In this document: in pieces, positions 25,727-38,540 of the stretch
Numbering within the stretch: the first letter of the stretch is position 1
Layout of the letters: every line of letters begins with the position of its first letter
Source of the DNA: Thereva unica
Lineage: Eukaryota > Arthropoda > Insecta > Diptera > Therevidae
Length of the DNA stretch: 64,000 bases
Reading direction: 5' to 3'
NCBI GenBank assembly: GCA_949987705.1
Contig: OX465281.1
Coordinates: 4,752,001-4,816,000, forward strand
Notes under the pieces: model-generated
What the model saw: the letters and a program-made list of their open reading frames with translations, nothing else
Databases searched by the model: none
Told to the model about the DNA's origin: nothing
Program-made: the position numbers and the translations under genes

Positions 25727-25866
25727 ATACGCCATCTTTCGCAATTTCACGAACTCCCGGTTTTGGGTATCCGCTTCGAGAGGGGATTGAAGTCTCTTTG
25801 AAGTGTGATGTTGATTCAAATCCGCCAAGTACACCGCGCTGGCAGAAGGATGATGGTGACACTCCT
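25727..25866 (+). CDS. Exon: N-terminal half of an Ig domain
   Basis: The acceptor AG is at 25725-25726 and the donor GTAAGT at 25867. The exon enters in phase 1 (its first two bases, AT, complete a Tyr codon with the T left by exon 630-783) and leaves in phase 0 after ...GDTP. The peptide includes GYPLREGIEVSLKCDVDSN (B-strand Cys) and TPRWQKDDGD (the core Trp), the classic C-to-W spacing of a C2-type Ig domain. The second Cys is in the next exon. The upstream open frame from 25384 is intron read-through, so its Met is not a start. The combination of PLREG...LKC with a split in the C'-D region resembles insect echinoid/Fred-like receptors; this is resemblance, not a verified hit. Confidence 0.93.
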
Positions 25867-27890
25867 GTAAGTATGCAAAATTTTCTGGTTATTTAATTAG
25901 GTGGAAATTAAATTTTCGCTAAATTTTCTAAAAGATATATAGAGAGAAAAGTGGAGGACCCAGCACATTTTGGCGGTGGGGGTGGGGGTAGGAGGCGATA
26001 GACAACATTTTGAGAGAGCGGGATGTTATCATTTTAAAGGGAACACCCCCACCGTCTGTCTTTTGTCTGTTTTGATGATATTTTAATTTAACGAAAATTA
26101 ATTACCTTTGAAAATTGTGTACTTTTGTAAAAGGGGTTGTAGGGAAATAATGTTATTTTGTGACTTTTTTTTGTTGCGAGAATTTTGTGTTATTATTTGC
26201 CATTGTAGGGTACAATTTTATGTTTTCATTCAGTAAATTCATGAAACTATTGTATTATTTTGAAATTACTGCGGAAAATCTAATTTGTATGGTCGAAGAA
26301 TTCTGACTTAAGTCGTATTTCGTCAAGGGACAACAGAATTTTCATTACTGGGCTGTTGCAGTAGTAGTTCCACGTTGTTGATGAATGTAGTTTTATCTTG
26401 AGAAAAATTAACAAAGCCAAAAGTTGTCTTCTTCTTCTTCTTTAAACTCCTTTAATCCCAAAAGTTGTACCAAGTATCTTTTCCACTTTTTTGATGAAAT
26501 GCAAAATACAATTCATTCTCAACCTCTAATATTAACATATACTTCCACAAACCTAATATTTAGAAATATAATTTAAAAAAATAAATGCCTAAAAGTATGC
26601 AAAATAAATATTAATAGAAATGTTTCAAAATAAAAATTGCCCGTAAAAGTATGCAAACAAAAAAACAACCGGTGCACAATGAAAATACGACGAAGAAGAA
26701 AATAACCGCAAATAATAACTGAAAATAACCACAGAGACGCTATGTTCATATAAGATTAGAGTGTGAGAATGTAATCTGGACATTTTATCCAGTCATTATT
26801 GATTTGTTAAGAGCCAAAATAAACCTCATTTTACTTTTAAGACCAATAATTGTGCATATGATTTAATTTGAAATACTTGGGTTTATTCTCATCCGATTAT
26901 TCTTACACATATATTCTATACGATTGCTCTATCAAACTTCCTCTTCGAGTTCCTTCTCAATTTCAAGCCCTTAATAGCACATATATCATTGTTTTCCACT
27001 ACATTACGCCTCCATACTCTGCGTTATAGAGCTTACAATTTAATTTCATGCAAATTTTGTTAGGTTTATTTGGTGTATCTGGAAGAGATATTAACGTAGG
27101 TAGTAACGTTTTCAGTAGTTGTCCATCTTTTGCAAGTTTTCCAAATTGATACGTACATTAAAGTACATAATATAGAAGACAAAAACTTACCATTGCAGCA
27201 CCGCGCTATTTTACTTATTATTGTTTGGTTTAGTATACAATAGCGCCTGCTCATGCTGGTGTGAAAGCGCATGAAAGTTTCATGTATAGACATTTGCTGA
27301 TGACATCGTTAATAAAAATAGTTACCAGCAGCATAAATTATTGTTGTTATTGTTATTGAAGACAACATGCCACGCGAACATTTCGAAGTCTCGAGCCTTC
27401 TTTGTGAACACTAGCTTAGGCTCTTCCTGAAATAGCTTCTAAATGGACGTTCATGATACACGAACACAGCATCTTTGGCAAAACCCTATCACTATTATTG
27501 CAGCACCTATTCCACTAAAAATATCTCCCTTGGCTGTGCTACAAAATTGTTCCCGAAATGCAAGGCTAACCTACTACCTAACCTACCTATTAGCGGCTTT
27601 GAACTTTGAGTTCGAAAATACTGATCTCGAAATTCATGTTCTACAATGAAGTTGTCCTATTCAGAAACGAATTCAAAGTGTCTCAATAGGTCGACGGTGG
27701 AGTTATAATCTCCACCCACGTCAAAGTCGTTACGACAAATATACGACGTTACGACGAATGCCATTTTAGAGAGTGACACATAGTAAAATTCGTCATTCGG
27801 AATTTGTAACTCTTAAGAAATTAAAGACTATTTTTAATAATAGGACGTTCCACCCATTACCGAATTCTTTGTTATTTTCTCCCCTACAGT
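25867..27890. other. Intron (first part of 4.8-kb intron), no gene seen
   Basis: AT-rich with no recognised coding piece. G-rich DNA is present near 25975. The CTTCTTCTTCTTTAAACTCC block at 26427-26465 is the inverse of one at 9483-9521. Confidence 0.5.
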
Positions 27891-27899
27891 GGATCAGCT

Positions 27900-28400
27900 T
27901 TTAGTTTTAGTCCAATATCCCGGATGGGTAGGTGTTGAGGGTTTTGTTGGAAATTAAACAGTGTTTCGTTTCGGACGCATTGATTGCAACAATCTCTACA
28001 CAGTCCTGTAGAACTGATTCAATACTAATAGCTTGGAGCGTCGCTATCAGAGCTGAGTGTCATATTTTATCAAAAGCCCTGGAGATATCCACAACAACCA
28101 TACCAAACTTACCAAGTCGATGCAAACTTTAGTTGAGGTGTTCCATCCGCACACGAGTCGACTGATTTGCAATCTTAGTTTCAAACCAGTTACTGACCCA
28201 GAACCAGTTTCCAATCAAAATTAAACCTTTGTCCAACCACGAGCGCAACTGATTTTGGATCAATCGGTGTTCTGTGGCTATTGCTATTGATTCCATGTCA
28301 TGCCGGACATCTTGAAGTCTGAGCTCCCGTGTGATAACATACAAGATAGCTTCTGCATGTACTCGTATGGTACACTACGGGTATCCATGCAGAAACTGGT
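27900..28400 (-). pseudogene. LINE reverse transcriptase remnant
   Basis: On the minus strand from about 28110 the text reads GMVVVDISRAFDKI followed by a stop where Trp is expected, then HSAL: the RT catalytic block A (D...AFD). Upstream on the same strand (28344-28129) a 71-residue frame precedes it and should be RT fingers. The element is fragmentary, opposite in orientation to the LINE pieces that follow. Confidence 0.7.
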
Positions 28401-28439
28401 GAGGTTGCTAGTCTAGGTTGTTAGTCTTCACAGCCATAA

Positions 28440-30090
28440 AATCAGCACGACTAAACCTAAATAGATTGTGTCAACCAACACTCCCTTTATGAGCAGGGTA
28501 TTCCCAATAGAATATTTGTTTGAGTTTGCTGACTCGACTATTTTAGAACTCACTCAATCAACACCATTTTCTTCAGGGGTGGCAGCACGTAAGTTGTTTC
28601 AATCGACCTCGTCATACAAAAATTTAAGGTTTTTGTATGAAGAGGTCGATTGAAACAACTTACGTGCTGCCACCCCAGGACTTCCGAAATGTATTAGTGC
28701 CTAGTGAGAAGGTGAACTTATCTTTCAACACTGGTCATGGAGCTTATCCATTTTTCCACTTCAGTGACAGGAACCTGTGTTTCCTAAATAAAAATATCAA
28801 CTCTGCCGCTATTCTTATCACAAGGACCATGCAGCCATTAATGCATTCTTTTTTCTACCAAATCTGTGAAGTCTAGGCTGATAGAAGCCATTTTCAGAGT
28901 GCCCTGAGTGTATCGCATGGTCGTGAGTACATAAAAACTAAGAAATCTACCATCAGGAAAGCCAAATCATCATTTGATAGCAGTTTGAGAAATAAACTCT
29001 TTAAGGCAACCTCTGGTAGCAAAGACTCTTTTTTTTGGTAACGTCCATCAAAAACAATAGATAACAAACCGAAAATTCTGCCGACTTACTAGAATTTCAG
29101 TTCGCCTTTGAATTCTTCTCCGACAAACATTGCTATGCCCCCCCCTGACTCTTTTCCAGACTCACATCACAAACAGTCCTGATACGTCTATTGTCTCCAA
29201 AACTGGGGAGACAATTATCAACAAAACCGTGTTATGGCGTACCTATAGTCCAACCAAACCCTATGTCTTTAGGCCCAAAACTCCCACTGTGGACCTCATG
29301 CCATCTTTCATTTTGAACTCATATGTTACTTAATTCCATAGAGCGTCGACTTCTGCGTACTGTCTTTCAAGTTAATTAGGAAAGGGCTATTGTAACTAGC
29401 AGATATCTACTTTATTCCTGGTCGGTATGGAGAAATTGGAGCTCTAAAGACCCATAGAACAAACAGCTAGTGCAACTTTGATGAGCTCTCTGTACTCAAT
29501 CAGATCAACCTTGTTTTGGATCCTGGGTAATTGTGGCTTGTCCTGAGCAGACAAAACACTATAACTGTACCCAAAAATTTAGTAAAGATGGTCCAGAATG
29601 ATTGGACTCTGATGAAATATAGGAAACAATGGATATCTCATTCTAGGTGGGTATTGCGACGGTTGCACCTGAGATCTCAAACAAAGTTTGCATCGATTTT
29701 ATGAACCCCGTTTGGCTACTCTTGATATCTCCAAGGTTTGTGATGGAGTTTGGCACCCTGCTTGGTTAGCTAAGTTGCTAGCTATTGCTATTGACTCAGT
29801 TCTGAAGAAGCACTATGCTGTCTGTGGACTGGACTGTATCCAATCTTTACATAACTTCTAAATTTTTAAATTTTTTTGGAAGTTACACTTGTCTACTTTC
29901 TCTAATATCGTATTGTCTGCCAAATTAAAAATATCCCAGCCAATATTATTCCGAGGTTTCATGAATCCCGAACTACAACTCCGAAAGAAATCCTAATAGA
30001 CAAAACCACTTTAACCAATATTCACAGCATTCAACTCAAAGATTCAGGCACAAACTTGACTCCTCCACTTGACAAATATTAATGTATTTT
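28440..30090 (+). mobile_element. LINE fragments, plus strand, with RT block A
   Basis: The supported coding piece is LDISKVCDGVWHPAWLAKLL near 29718-29775, RT block A. The stretch 28480-28730 aligns with about 33980-34200 (shared AACACTCCCTTTATGAGCA and CGAAATGTAT). The stretch 29480-29690 aligns in inverse orientation with 38280-38540. A 98-bp palindrome is inserted at 28578-28675. Broken frames throughout. Confidence 0.6.
28578..28675. mobile_element. 98-bp palindromic (foldback) insertion
   Basis: Perfect 33-bp inverted arms at 28578-28610 and 28642-28674 (starting GGTGGCAGCACGTAAGTTG). Then comes a 2-nt mismatch, inner 10-bp arms at 28613-28622 and 28630-28639, and a 7-nt loop. A likely 4-bp target duplication, CAGG, flanks it (28574-28577, 28676-28679). 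The paralogous LINE copy near 34140 has the same flanks (CTCACTCAAT...TTTTCATCAGG, then TTCCCGAAATGTAT) with nothing between them. Confidence 0.85.
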
Positions 30091-30707
30091 AGTTTGCAAC
30101 TTGAGCATGTTCTTGGAAATGTTGTCAATTGTGGTGTTTATATTGTGGTGCATCGCCCACATATGGGTCACAAATAAATGCACTCCACTCTATTTATGAT
30201 CTGCAACCATCTGCTCCAACATGCCATTATCTGTTGTCCTTCCATAATCGGGAACAAGTTGAATCCTTTTGAGCGTTAGGGAATTCACAAAAGGAGCAGC
30301 CCCAACCGCTGTTATTATCACAAGATCCGTGCGATTGTGCGATGTTTCTTCATGCTTCATGGTGTTTGTATTTATTTTCTAATGGGAAACCCCGAAAATT
30401 TTAAACACACAACCCAAAGTCCGATGTTCCTTGAGGCGTTCAAGCACAATTACCCTAACCTTTCTCCCCTCAGAAAAATAAAAAGGAATTCCCTCATTAT
30501 TTTTATCCCTTATCAAAATAGCATCCCCGTAGTTTAATCCTGGTTAAGCCATAACAAAAATAGTTGCGGTTGCCCCCTCCCGTGTAGTTTGTGTTTGTGC
30601 ATAGTCCTTTTTTTAGCTTGTATATTGTATGTGTGTGTGTGCAAATGTAGCCTGTATTTTATGGTAGCAAGGATATTAACACATTTCTATGCAAATCCTC
30701 TTTTCAG
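30090..30707. other. Intron, no gene seen
   Basis: Contains a GTGTGTGTGTG run near 30632. It ends with the acceptor tract CAAATCCTCTTTTCAG at 30707. Confidence 0.6.
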
Positions 30708-30837
30708 GTTCCGCAGACCGGCGACGGTTTTCTCAACTTCACGTCAATCCGCAGGGAGCACTCTGGATGGTATAAATGCACCTCACGGCATCTCAACTTC
30801 CAGTATTCCAGCATCGGCTACTACCTAAGTGTCAGGT
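30708..30837 (+). CDS. Exon: C-terminal half of the same Ig domain
   Basis: The acceptor AG is at 30706-30707 and the exon enters in phase 0. Two donors overlap: GTGTAA at 30836 and GTAAGT at 30838. Only the second leaves phase 1, which the next exon needs, so the end is set at 30837. The peptide reads VPQTGDGFLNFTSIRREHSG, then WYKCTSRH, then SSIGYYLSVR. The HSGWYKC motif is the E-F region with the second Cys, completing the domain begun at 25727. The final T joins AT of exon 48251 to give Tyr (LSVRY-DSVDV). NFTS is a possible N-glycosylation site. Confidence 0.93.
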
Positions 30838-32265
30838 GTAAGTATTAGAGCATAGTGCAGGGGGCTCCCCCGGTGCCCGAGGGAGCCCTCAGATATTCAT
30901 TTAAATTTCGTTAAGGACCTGCGATAGGACAGAGAGTAGCGAGAGAGGGAGAGGGAGAGTGAGCACTTTACATTTGGCTCCTTGTCGTCTGCAGCAGTTG
31001 TGAAGCGTTTTGTTGTTGCTGCTTCTGGGCTGGTGTTGCCGTATGTGAGAAATGTCGGTCCTGTTGTGTGGTGCTGTGTATTTGTCTGTCCGACAATCTG
31101 TCGACACCCCCACCAGCTGTTTGTGATATGTTTGTCTGAATGTTTGGCAAGGACTCGTGTGCCTTGAGCTTTGCACACACAAAACTTTATTAAATTATGT
31201 TTGCGGTACACGAGACGACGGAGCAGGAACTTGTCGTCGTCAAATTCTGCTGCTCGTACTTGCCTCAAGAGGTACACCAGAAGCCATCTCAGGCTGGGAG
31301 GCATGGAGGATCCTTGAGCCAGGGGGCGGGGGGAGGGATGAGAAAAATGGCGGATAATTTTCTAAAGCTGGCCTGCAAATTGTGTTTGCTTCGGGGATGA
31401 ATGTTAACAGGGGGCCTTCGATTTTTTTGCTAACTTCCACTTTTCGTTGGGGCATAAGTTTTTTCTTCTTCTTCTTCTTCTATCCCCTCATCGTCGGGGG
31501 GAATATATAGGAGTAGGTATGAGCAGATGAAAGCAGCTCCTCCAAAAGCACCAACAATCGCTTTACTCCCGAATCATACAACCACGTGCGTTTCTGCGAA
31601 TGTGTTGAAAAATGTCTTAAACTTACCAGTTACACAGATGAATGATTCTCGTCGGGGTAGACTGAGAAAATGATGCTATTACGCAAACTTTGCAAACGTC
31701 AAACTTTTTTTTTTGCTCCTGATTTAATAAATTGCCTCGTAAAGCAAAGGCGACAAGGATGGATTCATCCATTTCATACAGTATGGAATCTAGGGTATCT
31801 AGGACATACTATATGTATATACAATTTGCTGTGCAGTTGCAGGCATCGTGTACCATAGGATGAAGATAATAGAAATAAGCTTTTTCGGGGGCTCAAAAGA
31901 AATCCTTGGGAAAAAATACTGTTTTTGGTATGTGGATAGAGAGATATACAATCCTTAGCCCCCAAAATGATATGTAGCATATCCGGGGGAATTATGTACA
32001 TGACATAAATTTGCTTTATCCCTTGTACTGGATTTGTGCGATTCTTGAGATGAAGGCCAATGATCTTGTATTTACATATATAGAACTGAGCACATTTTTA
32101 TGGAAAGGATGCTTCAAATCTAAGCCGTCCTAAGAAGAAATTTATTAATGCTAGGTTTTCGTTTTGTTGGGGCTCATAATATTTATTTCGTAATTCGTGT
32201 CATTTCTCCAGCTGACAGGGGAATTCTATTAAAATTTGTAAGATCGATTCATTTGTTAAGGACTC
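30838..32265. other. Start of a 17.4-kb intron, no gene seen
   Basis: Contains a GA-rich tract at 30930-30962 and a TTC repeat at 31463-31482. Several mutually overlapping open frames at 30900-31450 on both strands look like composition effects. Confidence 0.5.
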
Positions 32266-32269
32266 TTCT

Positions 32270-35100
32270 TTAGTGCTTTTACTCTTCCTAGTAATAAATT
32301 GCATAGATGTCGGTCCCGAAGGCAGCAAAATTCTCGTTTTCGTCAGATCTTGTGAAACCTATAAATGTCTCAATGAACTTTTTGGCAATAAATCCGCACG
32401 CCTCGTCAATATGCACCTATGCTGCTTAAGAGATGTAGCTCATCATTTTGCTGCACTTGTGCAGAAGCTATCCTGCTTCTTCGGAGTATATCTAGTCTCT
32501 TCGAAACTGGCTCATCCTAAGCGTATGCAAGGAGCAGTTTCGTCATATTCAAGTGGGTAATGCGACACTTGGAACTGGGAATCAGTGGGAGTGGCAGTTT
32601 GGTTGTTTGTCGGGATTTCTATCAAATCCTACACTAGCGCATTACCTAATGTGACCAAATAAGAAATGATTTGTTAGCCTATGCTGAAAAATGTGGCACT
32701 AATAACCGCAATGACTCAATGACTGCCGTCTAATAGTACTTACTCCTTAGAAAAGACTCTACAAAAAAAAGTTTTAATGCCGCTGTAAAGAGACCCGATA
32801 CAACTCGAAATATGTAGAGAAAATTCCTAAGCGAAATATGAACAACGCATAACCTATGATAATTAGAAATAGTAGCAGTAATTCGTGCGAACTCCAATAG
32901 TTAAGTTGCTTAAAAAAACGGCATTTCGCCAGAAGAGAGAAGGAAGCCAGGTACACCAGAGCAGGTAAAGGATTAAAAAGAACTTATAATGGACAACTAT
33001 AAAAAGCAAACATACAATCTCTCACTTAGTAGTGAGTAGTAGTAGAGTTGAAGATCATTTCATAAATAATGAATACAAATATTTTTATAGTTCCTTAGTT
33101 TTGTAGTCTGATACGCAATGATCGAGCTTTACGTTCCTTTTGCATAAAATCCGAGAGCGCCCTCTCTGGTCATCCGATGAATAGTATATGTTGTACATTT
33201 TATTGGAAATACGACAGTATTTCGTTTTGGAGATATTGAATTCGACACGATTATTGTGGCCCCAACCAAGTATGACAGTGAACTCCTCGAGTAACCTGGA
33301 AATAACTCACCAGGGTGCCCTTGAAGGTGATGGCCATGGTTAAAAATCTGGTGGTGTCTCGCTATAATCTTACCTAAAAGCACCCGTCCAACTGCGATTA
33401 ATGGAGTTCTACTGAAACGCCACCCCCTACACGTAATAGTAAAAACTAGGCTCTGGCATGGACGCTCCATACGTTTTTAAGATCCAAACCTTAAAATAAC
33501 ATCGAACACGCTTGTGAAGGATTGGACAGATGGTATCAAGTAGAAACACCAAGAAGGAGGATCTGGCAAAACGTGACATTTAAAACGACATCTGCTTCTT
33601 ATTTGCAGTGGGAAAAGTCCTGTCGGGGGAGTAACTCGGGAGCACTCGGGAGTAAAGCGTTCGAAAATCCATTCCAGCGGTCCATTCTTCTTCTTTGATC
33701 CGTTAGCTGGCGGTCCGAGCGAGACGTCTCGGCAACGGATACGTTCTGGTGGTGCCGCTTTAAAAAAAGCGGTTTCTTGCTTAGTTTTTTCGGTCAATTC
33801 GGCAGGTCGATTACCCTCCTCCTTTCACACCCTGGACTTGGGACCAGACGACGGCGGAGTTCTGCGGTCTATTATTCGATTCCACGCAGTCGAATGGTTT
33901 TTCATCTTTTCACTTCAACTTGGGTTAAAAATAGGTGAAAATCTCGCAGGACTAAAGCAAAACCAAGTTTTGTGGCAGCCAACACTCCCTTTATGAGCAA
34001 GGTTTTCTCAATAGCATCATCTTTGTTTTGGGTCCTGGGTTATCAGCAATTCTAAGATATGATATTGGACAGCCAGACAAGGCTCTGATACTGTATTCAC
34101 CAGTTTAAATTCGGTTTTTTTTAAAACTCACTCAATGAACATCATTTTCATCAGGATTCCCGAAATGTATAAGTGTCCAGTTAATCAGCTTGATGTCCAT
34201 AAATTCCGATAATATACACCTATGGCATTTAAGAAATGTGTCTCACGATTTTGCTATATCTCTGCGGAAGCTTTCGTGCTTACCCTAAATATATCCAGAC
34301 TCTTAGAAACTAGCCCAGCCTTAGCGTATGCAAGGAGCAGTTTCTTCAATCCAAACTTTGGTAGCAAAGTAGGTAATGCGGCACTCGAGCCTGGGAACCA
34401 GAGGATGTGGTAGTTTGTAATTTGGTCGGGACTTACACCAAGTCCTACATTAGTACCATTAGTACTGAAAAATGTTACATTAATAACTACCTCTGAAAGT
34501 CGCAGATCTCTTAACGAGATGGCTCAACAGTTCAGGACCCTTCTAGTATGGGTATGGGTCACCGAAATATAGAGGGAAATTGCAAAGCTGACGAACTGGC
34601 TAGGAGAGGCACAACCGCTACTCTCCTTCCAGAAAAGGAAAGAGTTGGTATGCCTTGGGCCACCTTTAAACTCCGCATTGGAGGGATCTTAATAAATGCA
34701 CTTTGGCCAAATTAATCTGGCCCTCCTATGATCTCAGGCGAACCACCTTATTACTGAGCCTCGGGAGACAAGAACTCTCAGTTATAGTGGGAGTGTTGAC
34801 CAGACACTGTCTGATAGGGACGCATGTGACCCGTTTAGGTCTTGAGACCTACGATTTCTGCAGAAGCTGTAAGAACCTGGACGAGGCGGAAAGTGTACTA
34901 CATCTCCTCTGTCACTGCCCGGCCCTGAGCAGGATAAGGTTAACCACATTTGGTGAACCCTTTCTAAGCAACCTTGCGGAAATCTCGAAGATTGGGATCC
35001 CGCAACTAAGAAGATTCATTACTTCCTCGAGATGGTTTTAACGAAGAAACGACATTTTAACATCAGGTTTAAAATGGGATCACTTTGGCATCACAATGGG
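32270..35100 (+). mobile_element. LINE remnants: two copies of one segment and an RNase H/C-terminal end
   Basis: The stretches 32380-32690 and 34190-34480 align with each other (shared GCGTATGCAAGGAGCAGTTT, then GGTAATGC..., then a TCGGGA...-TC-AA-TCCTACA block), so the family is present twice in the same orientation. Downstream, 34703-35041 is an open 112-residue frame: a TRHCLIGTHVTRLGLE segment, then CRSCKNLDEAESVLHLLCHCPAL, ending RRFITSSRWF and a stop, the C-terminus of an R1/Jockey-type ORF2 after its RNase H. It stays open by lying in a single frame, unlike its surroundings. The 33129-33800 stretch between the copies has unrecognised minus frames. Confidence 0.7.
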
Positions 35101-35104
35101 CCTA

Positions 35105-37470
35105 TCCTTCTGGCCTAAGTGTGTGAGCTTGAACCAACAGCTCAGCCATATCTAATAACTGCTACGACTACCGCCCAAGAGCAATTACATCTATTACTTC
35201 CAAGTAAGCTTCTTACTTCTATTACTGGAGTGAGCTTGATTCAAAAGAAGGAATAGAGCAGAGGATAGATTAATAAGAGTCTGAGGGATGCTGAAGGAAA
35301 ATTTGGACCGATTGGTCACCCCCTCACACTCTTAGGCGTGCCAAACTAAATTTGGTGAAATAATCGGCAAAATACAACAAAGAACTAGTAGTAGTAGCGA
35401 AGGTGCGCTTCATAATTCCATGTCAATAAATAATCATAGAAAAAACGCACCAACGCAATCGCACCATGCAAATATCAGGACCTCACTAAAAGACAAAAAA
35501 AAGACGTGGTCGGGCTGCGCTTGGAGCGATTTTAACCATATGTCACGTTCTTTAGCTTGCTCTAGTCTCCAGTAGACTCCCACTAGTCCTTCTCTTTTAG
35601 ATAGTATAAAACCTCTTATCCATAATTCCGTCGTGATGTTTTATACTCGTTCCCCCGTAACATCTTAAGCAGCACTCTACATAAACCGTTCTGATCTAAT
35701 CAAGATTACTTAAAGCACTACAGATTAAACTAATCCCATCAGTTCAGATGAAATGAAATTAATCAATATATCACGAAATTATTACAATTAAAACTTAATC
35801 ATAAAAATAATCTCAGCTTTTATCCAAATTAACGCCCAAACACAAGTTACAGTGTTTACACTGCCATTTCTTCTAAAAATAACTGGCAAACATAAATTAT
35901 CCCTTCGTAAGCCAGCACTAATCATACTTTATGTTCGAATATCCTTTCCAGTAAATTATTCATGCTAATCCACATATACTTAATGAATTACTTTCCCTAG
36001 TCCGATTAAAGTAACGAACGCTCTCTCCGGCGGCCGCATCCCTCTTCCGGGAGGGCGGGCAATAAAAAAACCCTCATTCAAAAATCGTCCTTCAATTGAG
36101 AGAGAGAGAGACCAGATCCAATATTTACGGACATTTAACGAACATCTGTCGTGAAATCTGAGCGATGCACTTAATTTCGTCCAATCTGGAATTGGCGATC
36201 TAAATGACAAGTGAGCGTATTTGTTCCGCTGGTTACAATTCACCCGAAACAGCACCCACCCCTACTGGGACACACACACACCCACACACACTTGCACACC
36301 AGCAACAAAACAAAAAAAAAAAACAAAAAAAAAATCAACAAAGCCCAATCAAGTTACCCGATAGCCGTAAAATCCTGCAGGGATAGAATGGCGATGGGCT
36401 TTGATACGGTTACATTCTGTCATTTTAGATAAGTGGATTAGTCGATTGTAAACGGAAGTTTTATTGCTCCATTAAAAGATAGGAAGGACCTCTCCGAGCA
36501 GGGCGGAGATGTGTCCGAGGATCCCGAAAGAGTTTGCGGTTGTCGTCTTCATTTTTACGATATTATAAAGGCGTGCACTATAAACATTGGATCTCTAAAG
36601 GACATTGCCTCGCCGAAGGAGGAAGGGACAGAAGCAACAACAAGGAGACACATCCAGGACGACACAAAAAGGATATAAGAAAATTTATGTCGTGTATATA
36701 ATTCCCTTGATGGACTAGTGTTTGGAGGATTGAAGTTTTTGATTTTTCCCCTTATTTGTGTCCCCCATCCATCTGCCCTCCCCCCCATATTTTCATCCTT
36801 TTTTTATTTTAGTGACTGCAGTTTTAGAGTGTACGGCGCGGTGCGTAGCTGCTGCCATCTAGATATTCCGGTGTGTAATAAACGAGAATCCTTTTTGCTT
36901 GATTGAAGGTTTGCGCTGAAGTTAGTGCGGTCGTAAAGGCGAATTGCTAGATATTAAATTTTATGCTGGTTAAGTGATGTTTGCGTTTAGTTACGTCCCG
37001 TTAAATATGAACTTGCAAAACTTAAGACCGGGATTAGGTGGAGGGGTGGGACTGTGTGGGAGCCATGAACCTATAAAATTTAATTTACTCAATTACGCTA
37101 CTTTGAAATTGTTCGTTTTTGGATAAAATCTCTGCGAATCCAAGCAGAGTGGGTCCAAACTTATATCCACAGATAATAAAAGGAAATGTGTCAGATGAAT
37201 CAGGATCGAAAATGTACAAACTGGAAAACGTTTCGAACTAGAATCAACTCGTAATTTGCTTGATTAGTTTGAGTTTTCTAAAAGTTTTCACGATTGTGGG
37301 TGCAGAAAGATTCTTCTCTTTCTTGTATCGACTCCACAAGTAACGTGGCCGCCCTGAGACAAATTTGTAGACCAAACAGTTTGAACAAGCTTAGCAGTCC
37401 AAGACAATTAGACTGCCAATCGACCTGTAGACTGAAATATCGCCTTGGTTGCATAGGCAATCTTTTCTAG
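35105..37470. other. Intron, no gene seen
   Basis: Includes GAGAGAGAGAGA near 36101 and a CA-rich/A-rich tract at 36268-36345. AAGGAC/AAGGAT copies occur near 36064, 36486, 36599 and 36668. No exon recognised. Confidence 0.5.
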
Positions 37471-37479
37471 CGGGTGATA

Positions 37480-38280
37480 TGTAATAGAATATTCCATAGC
37501 GTCGAAAGGGAAGAAGGCCTGCCGGACAAACAATACGGCTGTAAAAACGGCCTGGAGGTTAAAAATGGATTCGACTCGACGAGATGAACCAAAATAATCG
37601 AGTCCTTGATCAAGCTGTGTACATCAACGTACAGGAAAACATGCAGTGTTCCGCAGGGATCCGTTCTGAACCCTCTCCTGCTTATAAAAGTGTATATTAA
37701 CGTATTGAGCCTAAGCCTGCCAAAAGAAGCAGTTGTGATCCGCTTCATGAATCGGGGTAGTTATTGTAGGTCTTCTCGAGGAGGCTGAATTAGACTCGGA
37801 CAAACCGATCCAGCAGATTAAAGTGTGGTTAGAAGGCACGGTTCTGGCGATTAATGAACACAAAATTAAAATTGTGCTGATCAGTAAACGGAGAGAGATT
37901 AAAGAAGGGGAACAGATCATTCACTCATAGTGCGTCACAAGGTACGTGGGATTGAATAGCGACCGGAGGCTAAATTTTAAATCACACTTGGAGAGCATGG
38001 CAGTAAAGCGTCCGCTGTTCGTGCAGCACTTACAAAAATGCCAAATGGGCTAATGGGGAGCGTGTGCAAGTGAGCTAAGACCTCAATAAGTTCTTTGCCA
38101 GCCATGGAGAACATTGAAAATACCTCGACCGTTTTGAGCATGAATATTCACTGCTATGTCCGATACATCCTCAGGACTGTAGCTTATCACCTTTTAACCC
38201 ACGAAATTAGAAAAAATTGTTGGACCAAATAGACTTTAACGAACTATTACGTGACACCTATGCAATGACAGATTGAAAGG
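37480..38280 (+). pseudogene. LINE reverse transcriptase remnant (plus)
   Basis: The segment CSVPQGSVLNPLLL (about 37636-37680) is the RT motif before the catalytic centre. It is followed in shifting frames by QIKVWLEGTVLAINEHKIKI (about 37810-37870) and by RYVGLNSDRRLNFKSHLE (about 37940-37995), the order found in R1/TRAS-like RTs. The YxDD-like centre itself is not legible. The element is broken by stops. Confidence 0.75.
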
Positions 38281-38540
38281 CCTTACGCAACTTATTTGCG
38301 TAATTCGTTTCCCAGTCGCAACCGCCGCAATACCCACTAAGAAAGCGATCTCCATTGTCTCTGGGGAATTTTTACTAAATCAGTGGGTACTTGAATAGTT
38401 CAACTACCCTTTCCACTTTCAGTTTAAGAGTCTTGTCGGCCAAGAACTATTTAGTTCATTCCAAGCCCAATTACACAAGAACCAGAACAAGGTTGATGCG
38501 ATTGAGTATACAAAGCTCATTGCCTCATGCCGATCATGAA
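38281..38540 (-). mobile_element. LINE fragment in inverse orientation
   Basis: The segment 38290-38360 shares GCAAC...CCGCAATACCCACT with 39295-39325 and 43695-43725, and its inverse is at about 29643-29670. The segment 38440-38530 is the inverse of about 29485-29545. Both point to one LINE family inserted several times. Confidence 0.6.

Noticed and set aside
30836..30841. Alternative donor GTGTAA at 30836
   Set aside because: It would leave phase 2, which does not match the phase-1 exon at 48251. GTAAGT at 30838 fits both phase and consensus.
30897..31304. 135-residue minus-strand frame next to an Ig exon
   Set aside because: Low-complexity Ser/Leu and Thr/His content, overlapping several other frames, no known domain.
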